Assembly: GCA_025917655.1 (NCBI GenBank) | Contig: CP084614.1 | Span: 310,001-374,000 of the forward strand | From: Chlorella sorokiniana | Lineage: Eukaryota; Chlorophyta; Trebouxiophyceae; Chlorellales; Chlorellaceae | Length of the DNA: 64,000 bases | Reading direction: 5' to 3' | In this document: one piece after another, positions 1 through 13,000 of the stretch | How positions within the stretch are numbered: position 1 is the stretch's first letter | How the letters are laid out: each line of letters starts with the position of its first letter | The notes under the pieces: generated by a model | The model's input: the letters and a program-made list of their open reading frames with translations, nothing else | Told to the model about the DNA's origin: nothing | The model's database searches: none | Made by a program: the position numbers and the translations under genes

Positions 1-3000
1 GAGGGCGAGGTGGGACTCTGGCTGCCAGCAGGGCACCAGCAGCCCCGCAGCAGAGGCAGAAGCAGAGGCGGCGGCAGCACTGTGGCCGGCAGCCTGCCGC
101 TGGCTGGCGGCAAGCACGCTGGGGAGCCCCCTCGTCTTCCCGCGCCCCAAGCAGGCTGCTGCTGCGCACCAGGCAGCGACCCAAGTAGGGCGCAATCTCT
201 GTCATGTAGTCGACGTCCAAATCCACACCCGGGGCAGGCTCGCTGCTGGGCAGCACCGGCGGCGGCAGCGCCGTCACCGGCGGGATCGTGTGCGGCAGCG
301 GCGCGGCGTCGGGCGCCGCTGCGCACGGCGCAGGAACTGGGGCGGGGTTGGGGGCAGAGTGGCAGAGATGAGCGTGTTTGGAGGGAGATCCCGATAGAGG
401 CTGTAAGCAACCATACAGCAGGGACTGCCGCCAGCTGCTACAGCCAGCCGCAGCGCATGTTTTTTACGCAGGTGTTTGCCCACCTGTGGCAGCGAGTCGC
501 CCATTGAGTTTGCATCCTGCAGCCGCCCATCCCACGACTTGCTGCGCCGCACCAGCCAGTCTGGCAGCCCCCTGCGGCCGCTGCCGCCGCTGTCGTCCTC
601 GCTGCCGCTGCTGCTGCCGTCGTCGTCGCTGCTGCCGCCGTCGTCGTCGCTGCTGCCGCCGCCGCTTTCGCTGTCGCTGCCTAGCAGGCCGGAGGCGGTG
701 GTGCCGTCGCGGCGGGCGTGCCGCCGTCGCCGCCGCGTGCGCTGCCGCGTGCCGCTGCTGAGAACGACTGGCGCCGTGGCACCCTGCGCTGCAGCAGCAA
801 CAGCACATCTGCGGACGCCGCCCGCCGCACCTGCTGCGGCCGCTGTTCCGCTGCTGCAGCTGCGGCGGCAGCCTGGGCTTGGGCAAAGGCCTGCTGCGTG
901 GCCGCCTGCGACTGCAGCTCCCAGCTGCCGGCCCGCTGCGGCAGCACCGAAGGCTGCGTCGGGTGCCGCCGCCGCCGTAGGCGCCGGCGTTGGCATCGCT
1001 GCTCGAGTCGAACATGGGGTTGTCATGGCTGCTCACTGCGCTCATGCCACTGGGGAATGACAGCAGGCCGCCGCCGTGGCTGTACGGTGCCCCGGGGGCG
1101 CCGCCGGAGCCTTGATGTCGCAGAAGGGGGCCTGAGAGCCGGCCTTGCTGGGGCTGCTGTGAATGGACCCAGCTCGCTCTGCAAGAGGATGCGATGGGAA
1201 AGCGGGTGGCACATCAGCAGGCAGACGCCGCATCAGCCGGCCACCGAGTTGGGCACTTGCGCTCATGCCGAAGTCTTTGTCAATTGTGGCCTAGACCAAG
1301 GAAAATCCTCTGATCCTCACCTGAGCTGCCAGCTGGTGCTGCAAGGTAACCATTTCGGGGGCCCCGAACAGCTGGTGGGGGTGACGTCGCCGGGGACCAG
1401 CACAGCGTGCAGGTCGTGGCCGCCGCGACCAGCCTTGAGCGCTGTGCCCAGAGGCAGCAGGGCGGCCTTGCCGCCGCCGCTGGGGCTGCGCGGCGTGCTG
1501 CCCTTGCCATCCTCTGAAGCCTGCTCCGGCGGCGACGCCCCCCCATCCAAAAGCGTCTTGGCCTGCCCCCGCCGCCGCCGCCGCCGCCGCCGGCGCAGCA
1601 GCAGGGCGGCAGAGGCGGCGGCAAGGACCGAGGCCGAGACAACCGCCGCCACCACGCCCGCAATGACGCCCGTGCCGCTGCTCTTCTGGCTGCCGGTGCT
1701 GTTCTCGGTTGTGGCGGGGGGTGGCTGGGGAAGCTGCGGGGCAGAAGGGCTGCCGGTGGCCGGCGGCAGCCACACAACTGGCTCTGGGGCGGGCTCGCCA
1801 GCGGGGACCACCGACTGCCCTGGAGGCCAGCTGTCTGGGATGAAGGGGGCCAGCTCCTCGTCGCCCTCGCAGCAGTACACAGCCACCAGCCTGCGGTACA
1901 TGGACAGCCGTCGAGGAGCAAAGGTGAGGATCCAACGGCCTGTTCCTACCCAAGCACTGCATGTGCAGGTGGATAGGTGGATAGGGGTTCTGTTCTTTGG
2001 CAGCCCCCTGTCCTACCCACCGACGCACCCGCAGCTTTGACCCTGCCCATCGGTGGAAGGCACACAGGCCACCCCCGCCGGCAGGGACTGCGCCGCCTCT
2101 GCCGCCTCCACGTCGGGCCCCGCTGCCATGGCGGGCCAGGTCTCCGAGGCCTGCTGGGGGCCGACTGCCGCAGGCTGCATGCCCCACACCAGGCTGCCAT
2201 TGAGGAAGGCGGGGATTCGTGGGTTGGGCAGGGCCAGGCGCGGGATGATGGTGGTGTTTTCAGACTCGATCGGCAGTGTTGGGGTCTCCAGGTATGAAAA
2301 GTCCTGCAAGGGACCAAACGCAATGAAAGGTTTGGGTACAGAACGGGCAGGCAGCCTTGGAGGCTGCAGAAGGAGGGGTGGGGTGTGCAGGCAGCAGGCC
2401 AGCCAGGCCGGCGGCGGAACCGGGGGCGGGGGCGGGCCGTTGCGCAAGAGCAACGGCGGCCTGCCTGCGTGGCGTTGAACAGCGCACTGCCTTGCTTGGT
2501 GGTGAGGGTGACCAGGATGTCCATCACCTCCACGCCCCTGCAAGCAGCACCAGCGGCAGTGCGATTTGTTGCGGTGCAAGCAGCCGCTCAGCAAGCAGAC
2601 TATGCGACATGATGGAACACTGCAGAGTCCTCAGAACTGACCCAGTGGCGGTCTTTCGCATGTGGCACCTGCACATGCGCTGCCCTGCATACCCTGCCAA
2701 ATGCCGCAACAGCCACCCGCAGCCCCTCATGCTTCACCTGCCCAGGAAAAAAGCAGGCACGGCGTTGTCGCCCGTGGGCAGCAGCAGGCCCGCCTTGGAG
2801 TTGAGGCTGATGTTGAGCATGAAGGCAGCTCCCGCCACGTTTTGCAGCCCCGGAAGCACACGGATGTCCACGCTGTCGCAGCCTGGCAGCAGAGGAGAGG
2901 GAAGCTTGCAGAAAGGCAGACAGCCAAACGGGAGGCGGGGGCACCCTGCACCTCGCCGGCAAGCACCTCTTCATGCCCACAAACCTGTTGTGGCCCACTC

Positions 3001-4810
3001 GCACTGCACTTGGAAGTAGTTGGCTGGGGAGAGGTCTGCGACAAGCGGGCGCCATCCAGCGGACCTTGGAACCAGTACTCTACCGCCAGGCTGCTCATGC
3101 TCAGCGCGCTCGTGTTGCGCAGGTTGCGCAGCCTGCAGCAGCGGGTGGGGTGGGGGCCACAGCCTGAGCCGGCTGCAGTTCACCGGGCCGCAGTCTCCGC
3201 TGCCCCTGCAGAGCTGCAGCAGGTTGGTGTTGTTCTGCATATAGGTGGCGAGGCCACCGCAGCCTCCTCCTTCCCTGCGAGCAGCAAGCGTTGCCTGGCT
3301 GGGTCCCAGCTTCCCACCAGCTGCCTCCCTCACCTGACCAGGAACTGGGTGAAGGTGCCGGCAATGTCCTGCCCCACGTACTCGATGGGAGTGTACTCCA
3401 CCTGGGGGCAGTACAGAACGTACGCTGAAGCCGCGGTCCAAGACACGAGGTGCTGAGGAGGCGCTCGAGGGACCCCATCTTGCCACAAACCCCAGCACAC
3501 ATGCAGACGCGACGACAGTGAGGGGGTTGCGGTTGTCAGTTGGTGCTAGGCAGGGCGGCCTGCCCACCTGAACATCCTGAGCCCGAAGCAGGCTGGCGTT
3601 GGCGGGGAGGCGTTGGCGGGGGAGGGGCGCTGCGGCGCGGCCCTGCGGGCTGCACCCAGCTGCAGCGCAGGTTGTTGATGGCGACGTCTTGCAGCGCGCC
3701 CACATTGTAGGGGTTGGAGGCGTTGATGGGTCCTGCAGCGGAGGACACAGACAGGTGCGCATGAGAAACAATTCATTACGACGCTACAAAGGTGATCAAA
3801 GGCTGCTCTGATGCGAGGAGAAAGGATTGATGAGACCCCTTATTGATGCATGGTGAGTTGCACGGCGCGAGTGCAGGCCGCGCGCCAGATGGCAGGCACC
3901 CCAACTGGCGACTCGGCATCAATCCCCCCACCCTCCACTTGCACCGCCCTAACCCTCCTCTTGTACCGACCCGACCGCCTCACCGCTGCCCTTGGTCCCC
4001 AGGAAGCTGAAGAGCAGGCTGCTGCCAGCCGGCAGCGTGCGGTGTACATGTCGTTCGCCTCGCTTTCCAGCACCACGGTGGGCGAGTTGGGGGTGAGCAG
4101 CGCAATGGCAGGGTCAAAGATGTCCTGCACGACAGGGACAGAGGCGCATATCGCAAGTTGTTGGCAGGGGTGACGGGCCAAGCGCTTTGATCGCGTTGCA
4201 GGGCAGGAGACGCAGCCCCCAATGGCCAAGCGACCAGGCAGCAGGAAAGAAGCGGCATTCCTGCCGCCGGCCTGTAGCCCTGGGCTCACCTGCTGGCTCT
4301 TGATGCCTGAAGCATAGGGGAAGCGCCAGCCCAGGCGCCAGTCTTCGATTGAGTACTGCACGCATGCATGGAAGAGTCGGCACGGGATCATGCCAGTCAG
4401 ACGCAGGCAGGGCGTGGCATTCTGGTGGGAGACGGGCAGGCAGGCAGGCCTACTCAAGCCGGCACAGGCAGCGTAGCACATGCCAGTCCCCGCGAGAAGC
4501 ACACAGCAAGCGCGTTGCTCACGTTTTCGTTGTTCTGCAGAGCCATGCTTGCCACAAAGATGGGCACATTGGGGCTTGCGCTCTGCCCCTGGCTCAGGCT
4601 GACCTCGTAGCGAACAGAGAACGGGCACTGCGCTGCGGCAGCTGCCTGCTGGTCATCGGGTAGGGGAGCCTGCTGCTGCGGCGTTGCAGCCGGCTGAGCC
4701 GCTGCCAGCAGCGGCAGCAGCAGGGCGGCCAGCACTGACGCTCGCGACAGTCCCGCGCGCCTGTTGCCCCCGGACGGCGGCAGTCCCTTGGAAGGACCTG
4801 GCTCCTGCAT
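1..4810 (-). CDS. Secreted/single-pass membrane protein with CBM3-like (cellulose-binding) features, 3' end outside window
   Basis: The N-terminus reads MQEPGPSKGLPPSGGNRRAG and then a hydrophobic stretch (ASVLAALLLPLLAAAQPA) that looks like a signal peptide; an in-frame ATG at 4888 is an alternative start. Exons can be followed by GT-AG sites: VRYEVSLSQGQSASP (about 4523-4660), IEDWRLGWRFPYASG (4290-4355), DIFDPAIALLTPNSP (about 4010-4125), IEYVGQDIAGTFTQF (about 3340-3400), then LAVEYWFQG followed by FQVQCEWATTG (about 2990-3110). The YWF...C-W-A order recalls family 3 carbohydrate-binding modules, and the W-L-W-F exon recalls other wall-binding beta-sandwich domains. A single membrane helix (GVVAAVVSASVLAAASAALL) lies at about 1600-1680, followed by a poly-Arg stop-transfer and a Ser/Asp/Gly-rich cytoplasmic tail; no stop is seen before base 1. 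It probably faces the wall or extracellular space. The frame slips by one base before VADLSPANYF. The family call is by motif only. Confidence 0.5.
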
Positions 4811-5249
4811 GGGCCTGCCGCGCGGCCTGCTCTTGTGGCCCGCTGCAACAGGCCACGAGGCAGGGCTGTGGAGCTGGCTGTGCTGCAAAGCTGTAGCTAG
4901 GAGCAGCTGGTGAGTTGGTTTGCTGCAACCTCTGGCCGAGCCCGTCAGGGTGCTTAGACGCTGCCTGCTGCTTGCATGCCAGCCTCAGTGGCCTGCTGAG
5001 CGCATGCCCAGGCTGCGAGCGGGCCGCGAGCGCTCGATCCAGCCTCTGAAACGAGGCGTCCGCGTCGGTCCCTCGCTTTGGCTGGTGCTTGCTGAAGATC
5101 CGATGCTCGCCAGCTTTGCCACAGCTAGAGAGCGGGGCTGGGGGCACGAGCATGTGCCCAGTCCAGCTTTCCACCTGGCATGTAACACGGCTTCTCAGGC
5201 ATAGACGCCGCCTGCAGCCTCCTCCGCCCTCGTTTTACGCACCCGGAGT

Positions 5250-5257
5250 TATTTAAA
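5250..5257 (+). promoter_or_regulatory. TATA-like box TATTTAAA
   Basis: An AT-rich octamer stands out in the GC-rich 620-base gap between two divergent genes (starts at 4810 minus and 5431 plus). It lies 174 bases before the plus-strand ATG, so it fits a promoter with a 5' UTR of about 140 bases. Assignment to the plus-strand gene is inference. Confidence 0.3.
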
Positions 5258-5430
5258 GTCGTTGAAAAGCACGGATTGTCGCTTGGCGGCGCGCACGCAC
5301 AACGCGCGTTTTGCCCGCAGCTCGTGACTGCCACGACTAGGTTACCCTGTCGGGCCCTGCAGTCCTACTAGTGCCCCAGGCTTTCATTGCGACCTGCAGC
5401 GGGGCTCACCAGCCATCCAGGAGGCAGCCA

Positions 5431-6497
5431 ATGCGTTCACTCGCAGCAGCTCGCGTGCTACTCATTCTGGCCGTGCTGACCATAACCAGCACCAGCGCTA
5501 GGGCTGCCTTGCCTCGCGAGGCACTGCTCAGTGACGCAGCGCAAGCGGCGGCTGCTGGCAGCCGCCGGCAGCTGCGCACTGGCACGTCCCGTGGCCTGCT
5601 GCAGACGTGCACTTGCCCTGCGGCCGATGCAGCCATTAGTACCTGCTCCACGGTGGCGCAGAACGAGCAGGACAACCTGCTGCGGGCTGTGCTGCAGTAC
5701 TGCACCCGCACTGGCTGGGCGCCCGCCAACTGCTGCCCCCAGATGCCCATCAACGACCCCAAGTGGCCTCAGTGGGCCGCCTGCCTCTGGTGGGTGCTGA
5801 ACAGGGTGCTGAATAGGGTGCTCTTGAACACTTGCTGGGTGCTTGGCACACATGCTTGCACAAGGGAGTGATTTCTTCAGCCAGAAGTGCCTGCTGACCT
5901 CCCACACCGAAGCCACGCGTCCCGCTCCTCGCACGCAGCGCCCAGAACAACCCCAGCTTGACGTCTTTCGTGGACGGGCCGAAGATAGTGCAGACCTGCG
6001 GCTGCGGATGGTCGCAAGCCGCCAACACAAGCCCGGCACCCCAAGGCAATGCGGCATCAATCCTCGGCAGGTGCGGGGCTGAAGGTGCTATGTTGGGCAT
6101 CATGTTGGGGTGGTGGTGTCTCCCCCTCCGCAACCTTTCGGCTACCTCTACGAGAGGCGTCTCTACGAGAGGCGTCACTCAGCTATCTGAGGAAACCCTG
6201 TTCACCCTCCCCCGTGCAGCATCTCCAGCTTGCCATCGGAGTCCGGCACGGGAGGAGCGGCGGCGGGAACACGGGAGCAGGGGGCGGCGGCGGCTACGGC
6301 ACAGGCTCTGGCTCCGGTGGTGCCGGCCCCCGGGGCGCCACAGCCGAACAGGTGGTCAGGGACTTGACTGCCAGCTACCAGTCAGTGGGGCGCTGCCGCC
6401 GTTCAGCGGCGGCAGCAACTCCAGCAGCCAGCAGTCGTCTGCGGCCGCCAGCGCCAGCGCACAGGCTGGCGGCGGCGCAGGCAGCCAGCAGGGATAG
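5431..6497 (+). CDS. Small secreted cysteine-rich protein, lipid-transfer-protein-like cysteine spacing
   Basis: Starts MRSLAAARVLLILAVLTITS, a clear signal peptide. Exon 1 is 5431-5789 and exon 2 is 5939-6070; they join in frame (CLW/C then AQNNPSLTSF). The mature part carries CTCPAADAAISTC, VLQYC, ANCC, AACLC and IVQTCGC, that is C...C...CC...CxC...C.C, resembling the eight-cysteine motif of plant non-specific lipid transfer proteins, though spacing was not checked against a profile. The third exon begins near 6222 and is Gly/Ser-rich; one frame reads YGTGSGSGGAGPRGATAEQV and a shifted frame reads NSSSQQSSAAASASAQAGGG and stops at 6497. A one-base slip between them is likely; without it the stop could be at 6645 or earlier. 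A Ser/Ala tail could be a GPI or wall-linker region. Function unknown. Confidence 0.5.
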
Positions 6498-7097
6498 CTG
6501 CTTGCAGCACCAGCACCCACTCTTCCCACCCAGCCTGTGGGCAGATTGCCCCGGCAACCTGCAACCCCGGGTGAAGACTTGGCTGCCCTTGCTTACCCCC
6601 TTCCTCCTGCAAACCCTGCCTACTCTGCAGACACCTGGCCCCTAGCACCTGCTGCCCCCTCCCTTTGGCGGAGCGGGCCAATGCTGTTGCGCCAAACCCT
6701 CCCCAATCGTTCCCAGCAACCCACCGGTACTGCCTGCACCTGCACCGATTCCTCCCCGCTCCGTCCATGGCCCCAACCCGAAAGCCTCTCTGAACGACAC
6801 CTCCTGATAGCCTGCATTTGCTCCACTCAACCCATGCCGTTCATCCTCACGACCCCTGCTTGCTCGTCCCCATCCCCTTTGATGCCTGCTTGCATCCCCC
6901 AGTGCCGTCCAGGAGTATCCCGCTCAAGCGCTGCACTGTCTGCGCCCCTGGTCCCAGCCGACTCAGGGCTCAGGCCTGCAATTTCTTCATGTAATTGCTG
7001 GGTAGCAGCTGCGCATCAAAATTGAAACAGCGGAAAGACTGCAAAGCTCAGGAGCATTGCGGCAGCAGCGCCAGCAGACCAGCGCCAGGCGCGAAGA
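6498..7097. other. Intergenic gap between convergent genes
   Basis: Holds the 3' flanks of the cysteine-rich gene and of the ABC transporter, which face each other. It is C-rich and open in frame over parts but shows no domain and no good splice signals. I see no RNA gene or repeat in it. Confidence 0.4.
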
Positions 7098-10000
7098 TCA
7101 GTCCTGCGGCGGCGTGGCATCCGCGGCGCCGTCTGCGGCGCCTGGCAGCTGCGCCAGGGAGAGCATGGAGGCGGGGCGGGAGGCGGGGCGGGAGGTGGCG
7201 GTGGAGCCGGTGCCCACTGCGGCGGCCTCCTGCTGGCGCCGCCACATCTCGGCATACAGGCCGCCCAGCTCAATGAGCTCGTGGTGCGTGCCCTGCTCCA
7301 CAATCTGCGGTTGGTGGGGAAGAAAGAATTGGGAATGTCATAAACAGATTGCGGTTGGAGTGACAACCTGCTGCAAGCTTTGCCAGAAGGGGGTGGAGGC
7401 TGGGGGTGGCCATGCCAGGCTGTGCAGGGGGTGGGGGTGGCCTCAGGGCTCGAGAGCTCTGGCCCTCACATGCCAGGGCCAGGCGCCATTGGCGGCTGTC
7501 GCTGCAGCACATCCGCAGCCCCATGAGCTGACGTGCAAACGCCGGAGCCTGCAGCTCGCTGCTGCGGCCTCGCTCCCTCCCCCGGGGCCCTGTCTGCTGG
7601 CAAGGGCACCCCACCTCCAGCCGAAGGAAACGCCGCCCCACCCACCCACCCACAACAAGGAATGAACTACCCCACCCCACCGCCACAGCCGCCCACCTGC
7701 CCCTCCTTCAGCACGATGATGGCGTCGGCATCCATGATGGTGGACAGGCGGTGGGCCACAATTACCACGGTGCGGTCAGTGCGCCGCTCAGACAGGGAGG
7801 CCTGGGTGAGGGAGGGTGGGTGGGGCGGGGAGGGCAGTTTGTGAGAGGCGAGGCGGGCGACTAGAGGAGCGCGGCGCAAGCTGCTGAGGAGAGGTGGCGT
7901 AGCGGGCGGCTGGCGAAAGCCCCACTCGATGGCCCCCCACCCTACAAAAAAGAACACACACAAACACAACACACACACACACACGTGCGCACCTGGATCC
8001 TCTTCTCGGTGATGCTGTCCAGGGCCGAGGTGGCCTCATCCAGAATCAGGACCGGCGGGTTCTTCAGGATTGCGCGCGCAAACGCAACACGCTGCTTCTC
8101 GCCGCCGCTGCGAGGGTCGGGACGAGCGGGGAGGCGGGCCAGGTTGCGGGGGCGGCGGGGGCGCGGGACGGGCCGGAAGGGGCAGTACAGCGCAAGCACG
8201 CACGACTCTTGCAAGCCAGCTGCAGACTGCACAGCAAGATGCCGACGGCATGCGAGGGCCCAGGCTGGCCTGGGATTGCTCGGCAGAGGGCAACGTCACC
8301 CGAGCGCCGAGCAGCGCTACCTCTCTGGTCCTGCCGCCCAGTTCGCAACCGCCACCCACTGCCGCACCCCAGCAGCGCGCAGCACGGCCCCTGAGCACCC
8401 ACCTGAGGCGCAGCCCACGCTCCCCACCACTGTGTCGTACTTCAGCGGGAAGCGCTGCACGATGGTGTCATGGATGCAAGCAGCGCGGGCAGCCTCCTCC
8501 ACCTGTCGCAATGGGCAGCGGCACAGGGGATCAGCCCGGGAAAGCGGAGGGCCGTCAGCAAGCCAGGGTCTGTGGGCTGGCGCCGGCTGCCGTGCTCTCC
8601 CGACTCTCGGCTGCGCGTGGCTTCCCCTGCCCTTCCAATGCCGCTTACTGCTCGTTTCCCTTCCTGTATCGCGGGCAGGTCTCAGGCAGTACAGCCTCAG
8701 CAGCACAGCCGCCTCACCTCCTCGTCGCTGGCGTGGGGCTTGGCGTACCGGATGTTGTACCGGATGGTGTCGTTGAACAGGACCTGGGGGAAGGACGCAA
8801 GGAGGCAGGCATTGACCCGGCATGTTTGTTGTCACGGGCAAAAGAGCCTGTGTAACAGGGGGGGGCCGCACGCGGACTGCTCCCTGCCACAACCCAACAC
8901 TCTTCTTGCTCCACACTAACGGGGAATGCGGATATCGCCCCTCGTGCCCCCCAGCCCTGAGAGCCCTGGACCCACCCCTGCGCCTCTCTTTGCGCACAGC
9001 ACTTGGCGCATTTGCGCATACCCACACACACCCCTTTCTTCCTCAAGGGCAAGGCCCTTCAGCCCCCAGGGCGCACCGTGTCCTGCGGCACCGCCCCTTC
9101 ACCCTCCCAGGGCGCAGTAGGTCCTTGCCCCCCCCAGCGCGCACCGTGTCCTGCGGCAAACCCCCCCCACACACACCCCCCAGCGCGCACCGTGTCCTGC
9201 GGCACCACGCCGATCTGGGCGCGCAGCGAGGCCTGCGTCACCTCCGCGATGTTCTGGCCGTCGACGATGACCGCACCCGCCTGCGGGTCGTAGAAGCGGA
9301 AGAGCAGGCGCAGGATGGTGGACTTGCCCGAGCCGGTGGCGCCCACCAGCGCGACGGTGGAGCCGCCGGGGGCGGAGAAGGAGACGTGGCGCAGCACGGG
9401 GCGCCGTCGCTGTACTGCAGGGGGCAGGCGGTACGACATGGTGGGCGGGCTGGGTGAGCGACTCAAGGGGTTGCCCGTGCAGGCTGACGGCGCCTGGCAG
9501 CTGCTCTTGCTCTCGAGTTAAGCCTCCAGTGAAGCAGAAACACAGGGCTCGGCCCCATCTTCTCGTGGCTGCTCCCTGGCAGCGCTACGTCAGGCATGCC
9601 ATGTGTAGGCAAAGGGGGCCCGACCCTGCTGCTCCTCCTCGGCCCTTAGGGAGCAAACGAGGCGGCCGCCAGCCAAGGCAGCCACTGCACACCCTGCATC
9701 CGCATTCCACAAGCTGCCTGCCCATCCGAGCAGCTGCGGCTGCAGCGCAGCCCTGCCTGGGGCGCAGCAGTGGCGCGGCAAGGCGGGCGGGGTGCGACGG
9801 TACCGCTGCACGGCAGCTGCCGCGCACCTGGAAGCACACGTCGTGGAAGTGCACCGAGTGGTTGCTGGGCTGCAGGGGCTTGGCGTCGGGCTTGTCCTGC
9901 GTGGGGGCAGGGGGAGGGGGCGCAAGCAAGGCTGGGAAATGAGTCCCGCAGGCGGCGGCAGAGCCAGCTTGGTTCCTCTCTCTTTGCAGCATTGCCTTCA

Positions 10001-13000
10001 CTTCAGGACAGCCCCCCCCCCCCGCAGCGTCTACCAAGGCTTCCACCCGCCCTCCCTGCGCCCGACAGCAGCCCCACCTGCAGCGCGGGGTGCTGCCCCA
10101 GCAGGTCAAACATGTTCTCCATGTCCAGCACAGCCTGCTGGATCATGCGGTAGTCTGCGAGGGGAAGTGAGGGGAGCAGCCGGGGGAAGTGAGGAAGCGG
10201 CTGTGGCGGGCGGGGCCTTTGCTGGCCACCTGTGCCACGCTGCCGCTGCCGCTGCCCGAGGAGAAGAAAGGAGTCAGCCCCGCCCCCGCGCCCCCGCTTC
10301 CCCCAGCCTGTGCTCACATGTGCCAAAGAAGTTGAGGGGCCCGTACAGCTGCTGCATCAGCGTCACAAACAGCACGGCGTCGCCCACGGTCAGCGAACCG
10401 TCGGCGATGCCCTGCAGGCCGCGAGTGAGGGGCGTTGTGATGCGGGGGTGGTGCCAGGGCGGGGCCTGCTAAGGCTTGTCAGCAAGTCGCCCCCGGCGGA
10501 GCAGGCGCCCCTTGGAGCACAAAACAAGCGGAGGCCAGCGCGCAAGTGCAAAGCAAGCGGCGCCAGCGCGCAGGTGCAAACCAAGCGGCGGCAGCGCGCA
10601 AGCGGGCCATGGAGGCCAGGGCGGCGTGGCAGCGCTCCGCCGGCAAGGGGCGGCGGGCGGCGGCCGGCCGGGTGTGCTGGCCTCACCTTGGTGCACACCA
10701 GCAGCCCTGCCGCCATGCCTGTGTAGATGACGACCGACTGGGCCACATTCAGCAGGTTCATCGAGGCCTGGGGGTGCGGGTGGGGTTGTGGGCAATGATC
10801 GTAAGTGTATGGGGGTGGGTGGGTGGGGTTGTCGGCGAACATTGCAAGTGTGTGTGGGGGTGCGGGTGGGGTTGTGGGCAATGATCGTAAGTGTGTGTGC
10901 GTGTGTGTGTGTGTGTGTGATGGTGATGGGGGTGATGGGGGGAGGGGGGGCGCGCGCGCGCGAACATTGGAAGAGTGGGGGGGGATGGAGGGAGGGGCAG
11001 GCCCCCCCCGGGGATGAAGGGAGATGGTTTGTGGCGGCATGGGTGTCTCAGCTGTGTCAGCCGACGAGCAAGCAAAGGAAGCGTGCGGGGCAGGAGCAGG
11101 GACGGCCAGGAGGGCCGAAGATGCTGAAGTGCAGTGCGGGAGAGGTTGCGCCGTCGGGCGGCTGCGCAGGAAGCGGCAGAGGCGGCGGCGGCCGTCGTGC
11201 AACGCCAGAGGGGCCACGCTCACCGACAGCTTGTAGTCCTCTACTTGGTACGCATCTATGGCCTGCGAAACGATATTGTTCCGCATTAATGAATGGGGCG
11301 GAGCAGATAGCAGACAGGGACTGAAGGGGAGGGGGCAAGCGCTTGCTGTGCTGCACGCCGACGCCGCATCTAGTCAGCTCCCCCACACCCCACCACCAGC
11401 ACAGTCACTCCACCTGCCCACCACACACATCAACATCGACGGCCGCAACACCCTCACACCCCGCCACCACCACCCGCGCTGCATCACCCCGCCGCGCACA
11501 CAACAGCATCCACAGCCACAAACAACAGAAGCAACCCACGTCGGCAAAGTTGCGCCGCTCCAGCGCCTCGTTTCCAAACAGCTTCACTGTCTCGTAATTG
11601 AGCAGCGCATCGGTGGCCTTGGCCCCCTTGGCATTGTCCAGCCGGTTGAGCTCGCTGGGGGCGAGGGGGGGGGGGGCAGCCTCAGCGGCAAGTTGGGGGA
11701 GGAGAGCAGAGCAGGCAGGTGGTGGGCTGGGATGGCTGTGCATACATGCGTTGCAGGTATGTGGGGAGCGCAAACCGTGTACCAGCGCAAAGCAGCAGGG
11801 CGGGCAGGGGACACGGGGACACCAGCAGCCTTGATGCCCAGGAGCGGCTGCGTGAGCGGCGGCGGCCGTAGCAACTCGTGCACAGCGTGCGCTCACCGCC
11901 GGTACTTGCCGCGCCACTCGGTGAGGTAGATGGTCATCGGGATGTAGCCGCTGCTCGGCGGGGGGGCAGGGTTGAAAGCAGTAAAAGAGCGGCACGCTGA
12001 GGTGTGTATGATCATGCCGGAGGTCGCCGCCAGCGGCAGGAGGGCCTCTCCCGTGCCAGCCGTTTAATCAGCAGAACCAAAGTGCCGGTACCTGGGCTGG
12101 ACAGAAAGTGGGGCGATGCAGGCGACTGCATCGACGCCCCCGCTGCCCCTGCCCTCCCCACCCCTTCCCCTTCCACCCATCGCAAGGCCGCCGCGTCTGC
12201 TTGCGGCCACTGCAACACACACGGCCCCGCACGGAAAGCGGCAGCTTGCACAGCCCAGCAGTTCCCTCCCGTTCGCACCTGAGGGTGACGAACACAATCA
12301 CAGCAATCCAGGGCTGCAGCTTGAGGGCGATGTAGACGGAGGCGGCGGCGATGTCGAAGATGGCGGGGCCGATCTGGAACACCACCGTGCTCAGCATGGT
12401 CTGGATGGAGTTGGTGCCTGCAGAAAAGTTGGTTGCAGTAGGGCGGGGTGGGAGGGGTGGGGGTGGGGGCCTTTGGCAAGGGTGTGGACGTGCGTGTGCG
12501 GCGGGCGAGGGGGGCGCGCGCGCAGCGGATGGCTCCATCGAAGGCCCCCACCCCCCACCCACACCGCCGCCAGGCGCCACCTGGAGGCGCCGCCGCTCCT
12601 CACCCCGGTCCATCACGCGCAGCAGCTCCCCGTCTTGCGGTGCAAGTGGAAGTTGAGGTCCAGGCCTAGAACGTGGGAGAAGGTGTCCAGGGTGGCGCGA
12701 CTGGGGGGGGAGGGGGGGGAAGGGGAGGGGGATGTTGTGTGTGTGGTTCAAGTGTGCGTGTGGGTGGGTATGGGCGGGAGGTGGGTCTGATAGGAGGCTG
12801 GGTGACATAGAAGGCAGGAAGGGAGGGGGTGCGGTAGGGGAAAGCGGGGAGGACGGACAGCGCAGGGTGTGGCAGCGCCGTGGGCCGAGAGTGCAGCGAG
12901 CCAGGGCCCCGATGCAGCGCTGGCAGCCCTGGATGCTGGGTGCGCTCTGGAGCTGGCACGATAGAGATCGGCACCGGACAGTGGCCCTGCAGAAAGGATG

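Noticed and set aside
718-2040. Plus-strand open frame of 440 codons
   Set aside because: Antisense to the tail and membrane-helix exons of the CBM3-like gene, with Arg/Cys/Ser shadow composition and no domain.
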